The position numbers and the translations under genes are program-made. From contig CAJUBQ010000041.1 of NCBI GenBank assembly GCA_910584595.1, positions 1 to 39,889 of the forward strand: 39,889 nt of DNA, given 5' to 3'. The notes beneath the pieces were generated by a model. It worked only from the letters and a program-made list of their open reading frames with translations. It was not told where the DNA came from and did not search any database. This DNA comes from an uncultured Eubacterium sp. (lineage in GTDB: Bacteria; Bacillota; Clostridia; Lachnospirales; Lachnospiraceae). Positions 1-7,211 of this stretch are shown here, piece after piece. How positions within the stretch are numbered: the first letter of the stretch is position 1; each line of letters starts with the position of its first letter.

Positions 1-197
1 TTTGTGACAGCGTATGAGAGTAGGTTTGTGACAATCCAAGAGAGCAACAACATCATTGTATTCTGTTTCGTATTCTGATATAATAACCATGGTTTAAATA
101 ATAGTTCCAGAACATCTTTCTCTGCAAAAAACAGATGTCCTGGAACTTTCTCTTTCTCTATGATAATGTCATTATACCGGTTAATTTTGTGACAATC
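1..197 (-). mobile_element. probable terminus of an insertion sequence (IS21-like), partial
   Basis: On the minus strand the 9-mer TGTCACAAA occurs three times (9-1, 33-25, 194-186), and the last two copies extend to a shared 12-mer. Between them lies a near-perfect 15-bp inverted repeat (103-117 with 133-147), which could act as a terminator guarding the element from outside transcription. Repeated short terminal motifs of this kind are known from IS21-family ends. No transposase is visible because the element would continue past base 1, so the family is inferred. An open frame runs through this stretch but its translation looks non-coding, which fits an insertion at about 197 into the neighbouring fragment. 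Confidence 0.4.
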
Positions 198-416
198 AAT
201 CAAATTTATTTGAAGCCAGAATAAATGGTCAGCAACAGGAATAGCACAATAGATGTTGATTTCACGCTGAGAGCCTTGTCCGATAACAGTAGGCTGCTCG
301 GCGTATGTATAATGATTGTTTTTTCCGTACCTTGTGGGCTTGTCCTCCGTTGTAAATTCGCCCATCCAAAAGCCCATAAATAGTGGCTGTTCGGGCGATT
401 TTGGGAAATGGAACAT
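198..416 (-). pseudogene. fragment of a mobile-element gene, interrupted by the putative IS end
   Basis: A minus-strand frame starts with ATG at 416 and encodes a protein-like stretch (begins MFHFPKSPEQ, later GQGSQREINIYCAIPVADHL). It then runs into the repeat-bearing sequence below 197 and stays open to the window edge. The codons just upstream of the ATG read RPTEALE, so the visible ATG may be internal to a longer ancestral gene. The short ORF in the neighbouring frame (262-444) looks like a shadow. I do not recognise the family. The bases around the ATG resemble those around the fragment at 6637 (both contain AGAAATGTTCC), so both may derive from related conjugative-element genes flanking the defence cargo. 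Confidence 0.4.
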
Positions 417-468
417 TTCTAAGGCTTCTGTAGGTCGAGGTCACGAAAATGGCTCACTTCACTTCTGA

Positions 469-1155
469 TTAGCTTTGTGGTACAATTCTAAAAGCTCTAT
501 CCATAAAATCAAGAATAGCCTCATACATCTTAATTATATCGCCATACTCCAAATAAAGTTGATGGTCTTCTTCTCTATATCCAATCTGAAATTTATCATA
601 CTTATCAAAATCTTTATATATTCTGCCGCCATTATGAACAACCATATTTCGGGCATCTCGAATAGCAGTAATATACTCCCATTGTTTATCAGAAGTAAAA
701 CCAACTATTCCAGCCACCTCCTTCAGATACTTTGCAGCACGCTCTAATCCATTTCCTTTAATGTCTTTTAATTCTTTATCCAAATGGTTCAAATCATGGT
801 ATAAGCGGCAAAGAGTATTTACCGATTCTTCGAGTAATGATACCATAGTTAAGAGCAACGCATATTGCGTCAGCAATTCTACCCTACACGAATGTAAAGT
901 TCCGCTTGTCATAGCCCATTGTTCAGAGACAAAATCATCTTTTTCTCGTGCTTCTGCTGCCATTTGTCTGTAACTTTCATTAATGACATCAAGGGCTATT
1001 TTGTTATTTTCTATGACGCTTCGAAAAGGGAAAAAATCACAATGAGCTAAGTACAATGCCACTTCACTTGCTTTCCCCATGTCGTAGTGTTCCATATCTG
1101 GAAATTTAACATTGCTATCTATGCTGTGTATATTATCCATACCATTATCACCCAT
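469..1155 (-). CDS. HEPN-domain protein linked to the ABC-3C system
   Basis: A 228-aa, largely helical protein encoded 11 nt after the ABC ATPase stop, as the last gene of the defence polycistron. Near residues 166-176 it carries RDARNMVVHNG, so Arg169-Asn170-x3-His174 forms the Rx4H motif that is the catalytic signature of HEPN RNases. Preceding helices (about 95-150) would form the rest of the four-helix bundle. HEPN proteins in conflict systems usually cut RNA as toxins or effectors, so an abortive or toxin role is inferred here. A second in-frame ATG at 1140, preceded by GGTGAT at good spacing, may be the real start. No transmembrane segment or signal peptide is visible. Confidence 0.68.
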   Translation of the reverse strand: MGDNGMDNIHSIDSNVKFPDMEHYDMGKASEVALYLAHCDFFPFRSVIENNKIALDVINESYRQMAAEAREKDDFVSEQWAMTSGTLHSCRVELLTQYALLLTMVSLLEESVNTLCRLYHDLNHLDKELKDIKGNGLERAAKYLKEVAGIVGFTSDKQWEYITAIRDARNMVVHNGGRIYKDFDKYDKFQIGYREEDHQLYLEYGDIIKMYEAILDFMDRAFRIVPQS

Positions 1156-1166
1156 TTTACATATTT

Positions 1167-3095
1167 TTAAATTAAGCCAGTTTTATTTCTCCAATTGCAA
1201 CGAATATATCCTTCAAACTCTTCTTTACACTCCAAGTTCTTACCGTCCACATGGTCTACAATAATGATTTGCGGTAGAATGCCCGTATCTTCACCAATGG
1301 AATTGATTTCATCAAAAATTGTCTTATACATTTTATTGACAGCCATTAAATCAGCTTGCGTTATTTCATCATCTTTGCTGTCACCTTGCGGGAAATAGAC
1401 CTGACTTGGTTGGTCAAAAAACATAAATAGTGGCATAGGTGAATTATCCTGCTTTGCAAAGTAACGAAGAAAACTTAAAAATAATGCAATATGACATGAT
1501 ACCCAATTCGCTCCGCTTCCCATTTCGTAAAGATGGATTTTTTCTCTATTATTTTGATATTGATATATATCGAAAGTTTCATCAAGCAAACCAAAATTAA
1601 GGTTAATTGGGCGATATTCATCTTCAAAGTCTAACGACAATGAAAGGCGATTCATATTTTCTGATAAAAAAGCTTGTGCTTTTGCCTTTTTTGTGTCAAC
1701 ATCAAAGCCTTGGATTTTTTCTTCAAGTTGTTGGATTTTTTCCTTTAACTCAGCAATATCTTCATCAACAGTTTCAAAAATACCAGAATCGCTCATTTCC
1801 GCATACAATGCTATTCTTGCCTTAGCATAATTAACCTTTTCTCTCTTTGATACCAGAGCTTTGGATGAAATGAATTTCTGCTCAACCATTTTTATTTGCT
1901 TCCAAACTTCTTTGATTTTTGCGTCTATTTTTGAATGCTCATCTTTGAGCTTTCTGACATCTTCTGAAAAATCGGCAGTGTATTTTTCTGTAATTTTCAA
2001 TTCGTTATCCAACCATTCTGTAGCCTCAATAAGCTGTGAATCATTTTCGGCAATTTCTTGACAATCGTGACCGCAAAGAGGGCAGATATATTCCGTAGCT
2101 TCAATTTCGGCTACAGTTGTCTGCTGCTTTAAGTCCATTAACATCTCGGTAAACTCATTGCCTGTTTTTGATGCGTTGTCAATATTCTTTATTTTCAATA
2201 AGATTTCTCGTTCTTCATTTCTTAATTCCTCCAGTTCCTCATTCAACACGCTATATCTTTCTGCTATTTTTGATTCTCCAAAAAGTTGCGTGTCATCAAA
2301 TTCTGGTAAGTTAGAAGCCATTTTCAGCATTTTTTGTGCTGGTATTTTGTCATCGAAATCTTTCTCAAGTAATGCAAAGTAATCTGTTAATAAAGGTGAT
2401 AGATTTTCTTTAATATAAGCTGTACTCTTTTCATTTGCCTTTTGTTTCTTATATTTTTGTTTTAGTTGAGCCTTTAAGGTGTTTAACTGGATTAAATCAC
2501 TATAATACTCTTGGCTAATCATTCCTGCAAAGACAGGGAATTGGTCTATAATATCCTTTCTTTTATAATAATCCGAGAAGCGATAGAATAGTGCAAATTT
2601 GCTTGCCATTAAGTTTTGATGTTGAAACAAGTATGAAACCATATTTCTTAATGATGCTTTTTTACCCTGCTGGTCAGCATCGGTAGCCATATTTGTTACA
2701 AATAGACCTAATGCACATTCAATTTCATATTGAGCATCTTTATACGGCAAAGTGGGCTTTTCAGAAAAATAACCCAAACTCAAAACCTTATAGTTAAAAT
2801 CCTTTTCTTCTTTGGAAAAATACATTTTTCCACCATTATCCCAATTATAGCGAGCTATGATATAAGTATTATCACCTATACCCATTACAAGCACATATAG
2901 ATAAGAGAAATCTGTTATTTTGCCTTTTGGTATTGTACAACGAGTACTACACAAGCAATAATCAATTATTTCAACTAAGGCACTTTTTCCAGTTTTTGAT
3001 TCGCCTGTAATTATATTTACTCCCTGCTTAAGCGGCACTAATCTTTTTTCATCATTTTCGTTGAATATAATAATAGCTTTTATATAACTTTTCAT
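1167..3095 (-). CDS. SMC-like ABC ATPase of an ABC-3C conflict system (DUF3732-type)
   Basis: A 642-aa ATPase. Walker A is GESKTGKS (31-38). A long charged coiled-coil region (about 200-480) is interrupted by a zinc-hook-like cluster CPLCGHDC (Cys338, Cys341, Cys345). The family hallmark GSGANWVSCH is at 526-535 and the Walker B-like FDQPSQ at 560-565. This is the layout of DUF3732/SMC-type ATPases that form the ABC component of three-component (ABC-3C) systems, in which the ATPase is thought to sense invading nucleic acid and license an effector. Its start overlaps the middle-component stop by 4 nt (ATGA), which implies translational coupling. The defence function is family knowledge; partnership with these neighbours is inferred from gene order. 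Confidence 0.85.
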   Translation of the reverse strand: MKSYIKAIIIFNENDEKRLVPLKQGVNIITGESKTGKSALVEIIDYCLCSTRCTIPKGKITDFSYLYVLVMGIGDNTYIIARYNWDNGGKMYFSKEEKDFNYKVLSLGYFSEKPTLPYKDAQYEIECALGLFVTNMATDADQQGKKASLRNMVSYLFQHQNLMASKFALFYRFSDYYKRKDIIDQFPVFAGMISQEYYSDLIQLNTLKAQLKQKYKKQKANEKSTAYIKENLSPLLTDYFALLEKDFDDKIPAQKMLKMASNLPEFDDTQLFGESKIAERYSVLNEELEELRNEEREILLKIKNIDNASKTGNEFTEMLMDLKQQTTVAEIEATEYICPLCGHDCQEIAENDSQLIEATEWLDNELKITEKYTADFSEDVRKLKDEHSKIDAKIKEVWKQIKMVEQKFISSKALVSKREKVNYAKARIALYAEMSDSGIFETVDEDIAELKEKIQQLEEKIQGFDVDTKKAKAQAFLSENMNRLSLSLDFEDEYRPINLNFGLLDETFDIYQYQNNREKIHLYEMGSGANWVSCHIALFLSFLRYFAKQDNSPMPLFMFFDQPSQVYFPQGDSKDDEITQADLMAVNKMYKTIFDEINSIGEDTGILPQIIIVDHVDGKNLECKEEFEGYIRCNWRNKTGLI

Positions 3096-3580
3096 TTTGA
3101 ATCAACTCCTAAAAAGAAAGATAGATGGTCTTCAGTAGTTTTTGAAAACACAACTCCAAGATAAAATGCACATTTAATCCAATCTTTAATTGCTCCCTCA
3201 AAATCTTTGTAATTTACTTTCTTGATAGTCACAATTTTTTGATTGCTAACGGCTATTTTCTCTTCAGAAGATAGAATGATTATTGCTTTCTTACAATATG
3301 GTTTAAGTGAATTATATCTATCTACATAGCCAGATAACCTTGTTCTACCAGAAATCCTACTTTCATCAACAATTTGAGGTGACTGAAACAATGTATCAAT
3401 TCGACTTCTTATATTTGCATTTACTAATTTTTCTCGTGACTCAGCATATAGCAGAATAGGAATTGCCATAAATGGTAATTTAATCTCACAAGGTTTTTCA
3501 TAACCAGAAAGAAAACTTTGCATTAGCAAAGAATAAAAATGAGGATTCATTGAAAGCTTTTTGATGTTACTTATGCTCAT
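3092..3580 (-). CDS. ABC-3C middle component
   Basis: A 162-aa protein sandwiched between the effector and the ATPase, overlapping each by 4 nt (ATGA at both junctions). It opens with a short helical segment followed by FYSLLMQSFLSGY and a predicted alpha/beta region, matching the size and position of the middle components that bridge ATPase and effector in ABC-3C systems. No catalytic motif is visible, so a structural or adaptor role is likely. Recognition rests mostly on gene order and overall character rather than on a diagnostic motif. Confidence 0.7.
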   Translation of the reverse strand: MSISNIKKLSMNPHFYSLLMQSFLSGYEKPCEIKLPFMAIPILLYAESREKLVNANIRSRIDTLFQSPQIVDESRISGRTRLSGYVDRYNSLKPYCKKAIIILSSEEKIAVSNQKIVTIKKVNYKDFEGAIKDWIKCAFYLGVVFSKTTEDHLSFFLGVDSK

Positions 3581-4722
3581 TCTTTATCTTCACCTACTTT
3601 CCATTTGAATTCTGTTTCGTCCACTATGTTATGTATAACTCCTCGCTGAAAATACCCTTGATTACGAATGATAGAGCCAAAATCATTGGCATCCCAACTC
3701 ATTACACCATTATAAAGTTGCTTTGAAATTCTTATTTGTTCTTCCTCGGTTGCTCCTTCAGCATTCAAATCACTATTTGCTTTGCTATATTGCATCTTTG
3801 CAGACAAATCTTCCACATACGACTCAAGACTTTCTAAATACATAAGGTTATCCCTAAAATATTTAGCAACAGTTAAATCTGCTTTCCAATAATCTAACAT
3901 TGCATTTGGAATCATTTTGTCATACTTAATCTCACGGATAGACGCTACAAATTTTTTCTGTTCGAATGTAGTAATTTTGTCTTTAGGCAGAACTGCTTTT
4001 GCGTACTCCTTTGGAAGCGGAATAGTTCCTTTTGTACCATATGCTGTTGACTGCACCTGTAGGATTTCATCAAATGTTGATTTGGTTACTTCCCATTTGT
4101 GAGGAGGCTCCTTTACTTTTATTAGAATTTCGCCAAGCAAAGCACCTATATATCCGTCTCTATTTTCGGAAGGAATATGACCCACATATTTTGAAAATTC
4201 ATCAGATATACCATCTATTGAAGTTTTGGCATCCTCAATAGTGAATTTATCTAATATTTCTAAAAGACGACCTTCATCATATGAATCACCAAAAATCCTG
4301 TTATATTGGCTTCTAAATGTCTCTTCCTTTTGCTTAGAGGTAGCTCCTATATCTTTTAAGCATTTTAACTTTTCAGTCTTTTGCATACTATTCCAGCCAT
4401 AAAACGGAGAATTGTTCTGGATTGTAGCTGTAGTACTGAGTATATAATTGGAAAAGTTTTTTACACGCTCATAGTCTATATACCAATTTGCAAGTGTTTT
4501 CCAAAAATCTATGTCTCTGTCCGAAAGAGATTTATTACCAAAATGATGTTTTACTTCTCTCTGAAAGCGACCTCCTATATCATTTATAATACTTACATCA
4601 CCATTTGTTTCAATTTGCAGAGTATCACCATCGTTCAATTCAAAACAATCTTTTAATGCTATTAAATACTGGTATATGTCACCAGCTTTATTTAGCGTTG
4701 CATCATTAATTGCTTTTGTCAT
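3577..4722 (-). CDS. ABC-3C effector with predicted nuclease-like N-terminus
   Basis: A 381-aa protein starting at the ATG at 4722, chosen over an upstream in-frame start at 4794 because a strong GGAGGT lies 7 nt before it; the longer frame would overlap abiEii by 89 nt instead of 17. The N-terminal 80 residues show an ordered IETNGDV (Glu38, Asp42) followed by FQREVKHH (Glu56-x-Lys58), resembling the D/E...ExK core of restriction-endonuclease-fold effectors such as the DUF4297/Cap4 group. The remainder (about 90-381) is helical and fits an ABC-3C C-terminal domain. It is the likely DNA-cutting effector of the system. Nuclease activity is inferred from the motif pattern only. Confidence 0.65.
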   Translation of the reverse strand: MTKAINDATLNKAGDIYQYLIALKDCFELNDGDTLQIETNGDVSIINDIGGRFQREVKHHFGNKSLSDRDIDFWKTLANWYIDYERVKNFSNYILSTTATIQNNSPFYGWNSMQKTEKLKCLKDIGATSKQKEETFRSQYNRIFGDSYDEGRLLEILDKFTIEDAKTSIDGISDEFSKYVGHIPSENRDGYIGALLGEILIKVKEPPHKWEVTKSTFDEILQVQSTAYGTKGTIPLPKEYAKAVLPKDKITTFEQKKFVASIREIKYDKMIPNAMLDYWKADLTVAKYFRDNLMYLESLESYVEDLSAKMQYSKANSDLNAEGATEEEQIRISKQLYNGVMSWDANDFGSIIRNQGYFQRGVIHNIVDETEFKWKVGEDKE

Positions 4723-5638
4723 GGTCGATACCTCCACCCAGATGTGACCATCTGCTAATATTGCTTTCCCATTCTCCTTGCCACTCATCTTCATTCACAA
4801 TCGCTTTAAATACAGGCTCAAGAAAAGTCTGCATTTCCTCAATGACCACCGAAAACTCAAGCGAATCATCTTTTATGGCTTTCAAGAAATATTTCCACCG
4901 CTTCTGCATATCCATATCCTCGGCAAGAGAAACAACACGCTTAAAACTATTCCTGTCGTAGTGAGTCCCCCGACGCTGCAAGGTTTCAAAGATTGCGGCT
5001 TGCAATTTTGCTCCGTCAAAATCAAAGGTTCTCGCAAGATAGTAAATATCGTAAAAATCTTTCATCCTGCCAGTTAGTTCAAACCGTTGCAGGATAGCAT
5101 CAAACTTTTCCGCAATGGTGCTTTCGAGTGAATAGGTGAAAATAACAGGAGCTTCAAAGTTTGGAAGCTGTGTCTGAATTTTCTGTTCCATAGCATGAGG
5201 AACAATAACATCACCAATCCCCATATCTATATTGAACGGAACACGAACATTTTTTATCTTCCCGATGATTTGGGCACTGATACCGTGATATTTTCTCTGC
5301 GGAGATATTTCTTCAAATCCGCTTGCCGTCATCTCGATATAGTCATTTCCCGTTGGGACTTTAAGGATTTCATCTATCAGAGTTTCAACAACATTTATAG
5401 AGTTTGACATATCCCTAAGAAGAAAGTCCACATCAATGGTCGCCCTGCTTTCAAAATTGGTAAGCGTATAAATAAACAGACCACCTTTAAGAACAAGGAA
5501 TTTCTTCAGTCCAGACTTTGAGAGCTTCCGCAAAAACTCCTCCTGCATAAAAAGCTGTAGGCACTGCTGATAGCTGATACCAGCCGCCTTCGCCTTGTTC
5601 CTTAACTTTGCCAAAACAGATGCCGCAATATCAGCCAT
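4706..5638 (-). CDS. abiEii: AbiEii/AbiGii-family nucleotidyltransferase toxin
   Basis: A 310-aa type IV toxin-antitoxin toxin. The nucleotidyltransferase signature is visible as LVLKGGLFIY (about residues 48-57) followed by RATIDVDFLLRD, with the paired Asp of D-x-D near 69 and 71. A distal EKFDAI and the KDFYDIYYLA segment typical of the family come later. AbiEii proteins are thought to transfer nucleotides and arrest growth during phage infection. The start is taken at the ATG at 5638, which overlaps the antitoxin stop in a TGATG junction; the frame also allows a GTG at 5647. The gene's 3' end overlaps the ABC-3C effector start by 17 nt, so toxin-antitoxin and ABC-3C genes are coupled. Confidence 0.88.
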   Translation of the reverse strand: MADIAASVLAKLRNKAKAAGISYQQCLQLFMQEEFLRKLSKSGLKKFLVLKGGLFIYTLTNFESRATIDVDFLLRDMSNSINVVETLIDEILKVPTGNDYIEMTASGFEEISPQRKYHGISAQIIGKIKNVRVPFNIDMGIGDVIVPHAMEQKIQTQLPNFEAPVIFTYSLESTIAEKFDAILQRFELTGRMKDFYDIYYLARTFDFDGAKLQAAIFETLQRRGTHYDRNSFKRVVSLAEDMDMQKRWKYFLKAIKDDSLEFSVVIEEMQTFLEPVFKAIVNEDEWQGEWESNISRWSHLGGGIDHDKSN

Positions 5639-6246
5639 CACAACCACACTCCAATCAAATCTTTTACTTTTTTCTGAACTCTCAATACCTTTGCGTATTC
5701 CATAAGGTTAGGAATATTTTTTTGAGGGTCTTTAATATAGCTTTGGATAGCCTTATTAAAAACTTCTTTATCCATCCTGTTCATATTCCGCAGAATGTCG
5801 CAAATCGTTCGGTCACGGTCATAGATTCTGATTTTTATATAATCAATTTCTCCTGTTGTTTCACCCAATGTTACCAATGGCGGCTCAACCCGATATGCCT
5901 TTACGAACGGATAATCAATGCTTGTACGGTTTCTCGAAACATTCTTATCAATGGTTATACTCCATTCAGCGGGATTGCGGTCACTGTATCGGTAATAGAA
6001 TAGGGCTGTTTCCATACAGAGAACTGCATCGGGGAACATACCTTTAATAATTCGGACTTCTGTTTTAGTCGTTGCTTCTACCCAAGCATAATAACCTCTT
6101 TTGATTTTTTCGATATATCCATTGTTCAGCAATTTTTGAATATCTCGATAAAACAGTTTTTCTTCTTTCAGTTGTGATGTGGTCATAATATAATCATATT
6201 TTGAAAAAACTCCTCTGAGAAATTTCTTATCTTCACGATTAAGCAT
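5638..6246 (-). CDS. abiEi: AbiEi-family antitoxin and transcriptional autoregulator
   Basis: A 202-aa protein with an N-terminal winged helix-turn-helix (about 1-60, with YRDIQKLLNNGYIEKIKRGYYAW), characteristic of AbiEi antitoxins, followed by a C-terminal domain that includes YDRDRTICDILRN. In known AbiE systems AbiEi represses its own promoter by binding inverted repeats and neutralises AbiEii without forming a stable complex. It is the first gene of the polycistron. An AGGTGA ribosome site precedes the ATG at 6246. The promoter just upstream carries three copies of a 16-nt motif that are good operator candidates. Confidence 0.88.
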   Translation of the reverse strand: MLNREDKKFLRGVFSKYDYIMTTSQLKEEKLFYRDIQKLLNNGYIEKIKRGYYAWVEATTKTEVRIIKGMFPDAVLCMETALFYYRYSDRNPAEWSITIDKNVSRNRTSIDYPFVKAYRVEPPLVTLGETTGEIDYIKIRIYDRDRTICDILRNMNRMDKEVFNKAIQSYIKDPQKNIPNLMEYAKVLRVQKKVKDLIGVWL

Positions 6247-6257
6247 AAATTCACCTC

Positions 6258-6382
6258 TGCACTAAACTCAACATTGTTAATCAAACGATTGTGTAGTTTA
6301 GTACATTATAGCCTTTTTTCAAAACAAAGTCAATGGTATCTAACCAATCAATCTCAATTATTTAGTTGTGTGGTTTAGTACA
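6258..6382. promoter_or_regulatory. candidate AbiEi operators (three 16-nt motif copies)
   Basis: The motif occurs at 6290-6305 (TGTGTAGTTTAGTACA), at 6367-6382 (TGTGTGGTTTAGTACA) and inverted at 6258-6273 (TGCACTAAACTCAACA). The inner pair is an inverted repeat flanking the transcription start; the outer copy lies upstream of the -35 box. This matches the paired inverted repeats known to bind AbiEi in other AbiE systems. Binding here is inferred. Confidence 0.65.
6305..6333 (-). promoter_or_regulatory. consensus promoter of the abiE/ABC-3C/HEPN operon
   Basis: On the minus strand, TTGACT (6333-6328), a 17-nt spacer and TATAAT (6310-6305) form a near-perfect sigma-A promoter about 60 nt upstream of abiEi. 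The -10 box directly abuts an operator-like motif, so repressor binding would block RNA polymerase. Confidence 0.85.
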
Positions 6383-6383
6383 G

Positions 6384-6423
6384 AAAAAGAGCCTGTCCAA
6401 CTTATTTCAGACAAGCTCTTTTT
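6384..6423. terminator. bidirectional terminator upstream of the abiE promoter
   Basis: AAAAAGAGC (6384-6392) pairs with GCTCTTTTT (6415-6423), extended inward by CTGTC/GACAA. The stem has A/T-rich flanks on both sides, so it can stop transcription in either direction. It insulates the defence operon from the element fragment on its right. Confidence 0.7.
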
Positions 6424-6424
6424 C

Positions 6425-6637
6425 TTACGCTTCATAATTATAATAGACATCTGCATCCGCTACCGCATAGAGATTTATCCATCTCGGAGTGCCGCCAAGC
6501 TCGATAAAATAAGGCTTTCTGCCGCCTTTCCTGTATCTTTCCTCCTCCTGCTTGCCGATTCTTTCATAGCTGACAAAGCTATGTACAGATAAGCCGAAAG
6601 CACTGGGCTTGTCCGCATAGGGCTTGATTTGGAACAT
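6425..6637 (-). pseudogene. fragment of a mobile-element ORF at the element/cotJC junction
   Basis: A 70-residue minus-strand frame from the ATG at 6637 to the stop at 6425 (begins MFQIKPYADKPSAF, ends ADVYYNYEA). The hydrophilic, aromatic-rich sequence resembles small conserved proteins of clostridial conjugative elements, but I cannot name the family. Its upstream end abuts the broken cotJC sequence, so any native promoter or longer N-terminus is gone. The start-site context resembles that of the fragment at 416. Confidence 0.4.
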
Positions 6638-6643
6638 TTCTGA

Positions 6644-7076
6644 GCACAATGTAGGCACTGAAGAACTGGCGCATCTGGAAATTATCTGTGCCATCGTTCA
6701 CCAGCTTACACGTAATCTGACGCCTGAAGAAATCACAGCATCCGGCTTTGACAAATATTATGTTGACCACACGCTTGCACTCTGGCCGCAGGCAGCAGGC
6801 GGCATTCCTTTTAATGCATGCGAATTCCAGTCAAAAGGTGATCCGATTACAGATCTGATGGAAGATATGGCAGCAGAGCAAAAAGCCCGCACAACCTATG
6901 ACAACATCTTGCGTCTCGTAAAAGATCCGGAAATATGTGACCCAATCCGCTTCCTAAGAGAACGCGAAATCGTACACTTCCAGCGCTTCGGCGAAGGGCT
7001 GAATGTCGTCAAAGAACATCTGGATTCCAAGAACTTCTACGCATTCAATCCGGAATTTGATATCCGGCAAAAATAA
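6644..7076 (+). pseudogene. cotJC: 5'-truncated spore-coat manganese catalase (CotJC)
   Basis: The only clear gene remnant on the plus strand. From GTEELAHLE onward the frame is a good CotJC/manganese catalase: YYVDHTLALWPQAAGG, FNACEFQSKGDPITDL, MAAEQKARTTYDNIL and a typical C-terminus FYAFNPEFD. The normal N-terminal part (first metal ligands and roughly 65-70 residues) is missing; upstream of about 6645 the sequence becomes the mobile-element fragment. An ATG at 6624 lies in element DNA in frame and could only give a hybrid product. The loss removes part of the dimanganese site, so the enzyme should be inactive. CotJC is a spore-coat component in Bacilli and Clostridia. Confidence 0.85.
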
Positions 7077-7099
7077 TAAAACAGACGAATATAGTCTGA

Positions 7100-7150
7100 A
7101 ACGCCAGGACGCTTTGCATAACCGCAAAACAATCCTGGCGTTTTATTTTT
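7100..7150 (+). terminator. intrinsic terminator after cotJC
   Basis: The perfect 10-bp stem AACGCCAGGA (7100-7109) / TCCTGGCGTT (7133-7142) is followed by a T-rich run (TTATTTTTT). It lies 24 nt after the cotJC stop. Confidence 0.88.
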
Positions 7151-7211
7151 TCATGCTCCTAAAATTCTATTATCTTATACAGGACAGACAGTGCGCCCCA
7201 TATTAACAAAA

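Noticed and set aside
262..444. 60-aa minus-strand ORF as a gene
   Set aside because: The overlapping frame starting at 416 gives a more protein-like product; the 60-aa frame is best explained as its shadow.
4723..4794. Upstream N-terminal extension of the ABC-3C effector
   Set aside because: The ATG at 4722 has a GGAGGT site at 7 nt, and the longer start would lie deep inside abiEii.
6624..6643. ATG at 6624 as the real start of a short functional manganese catalase
   Set aside because: The codons before GTEELAHLE come from element DNA and essential N-terminal catalase residues are missing.
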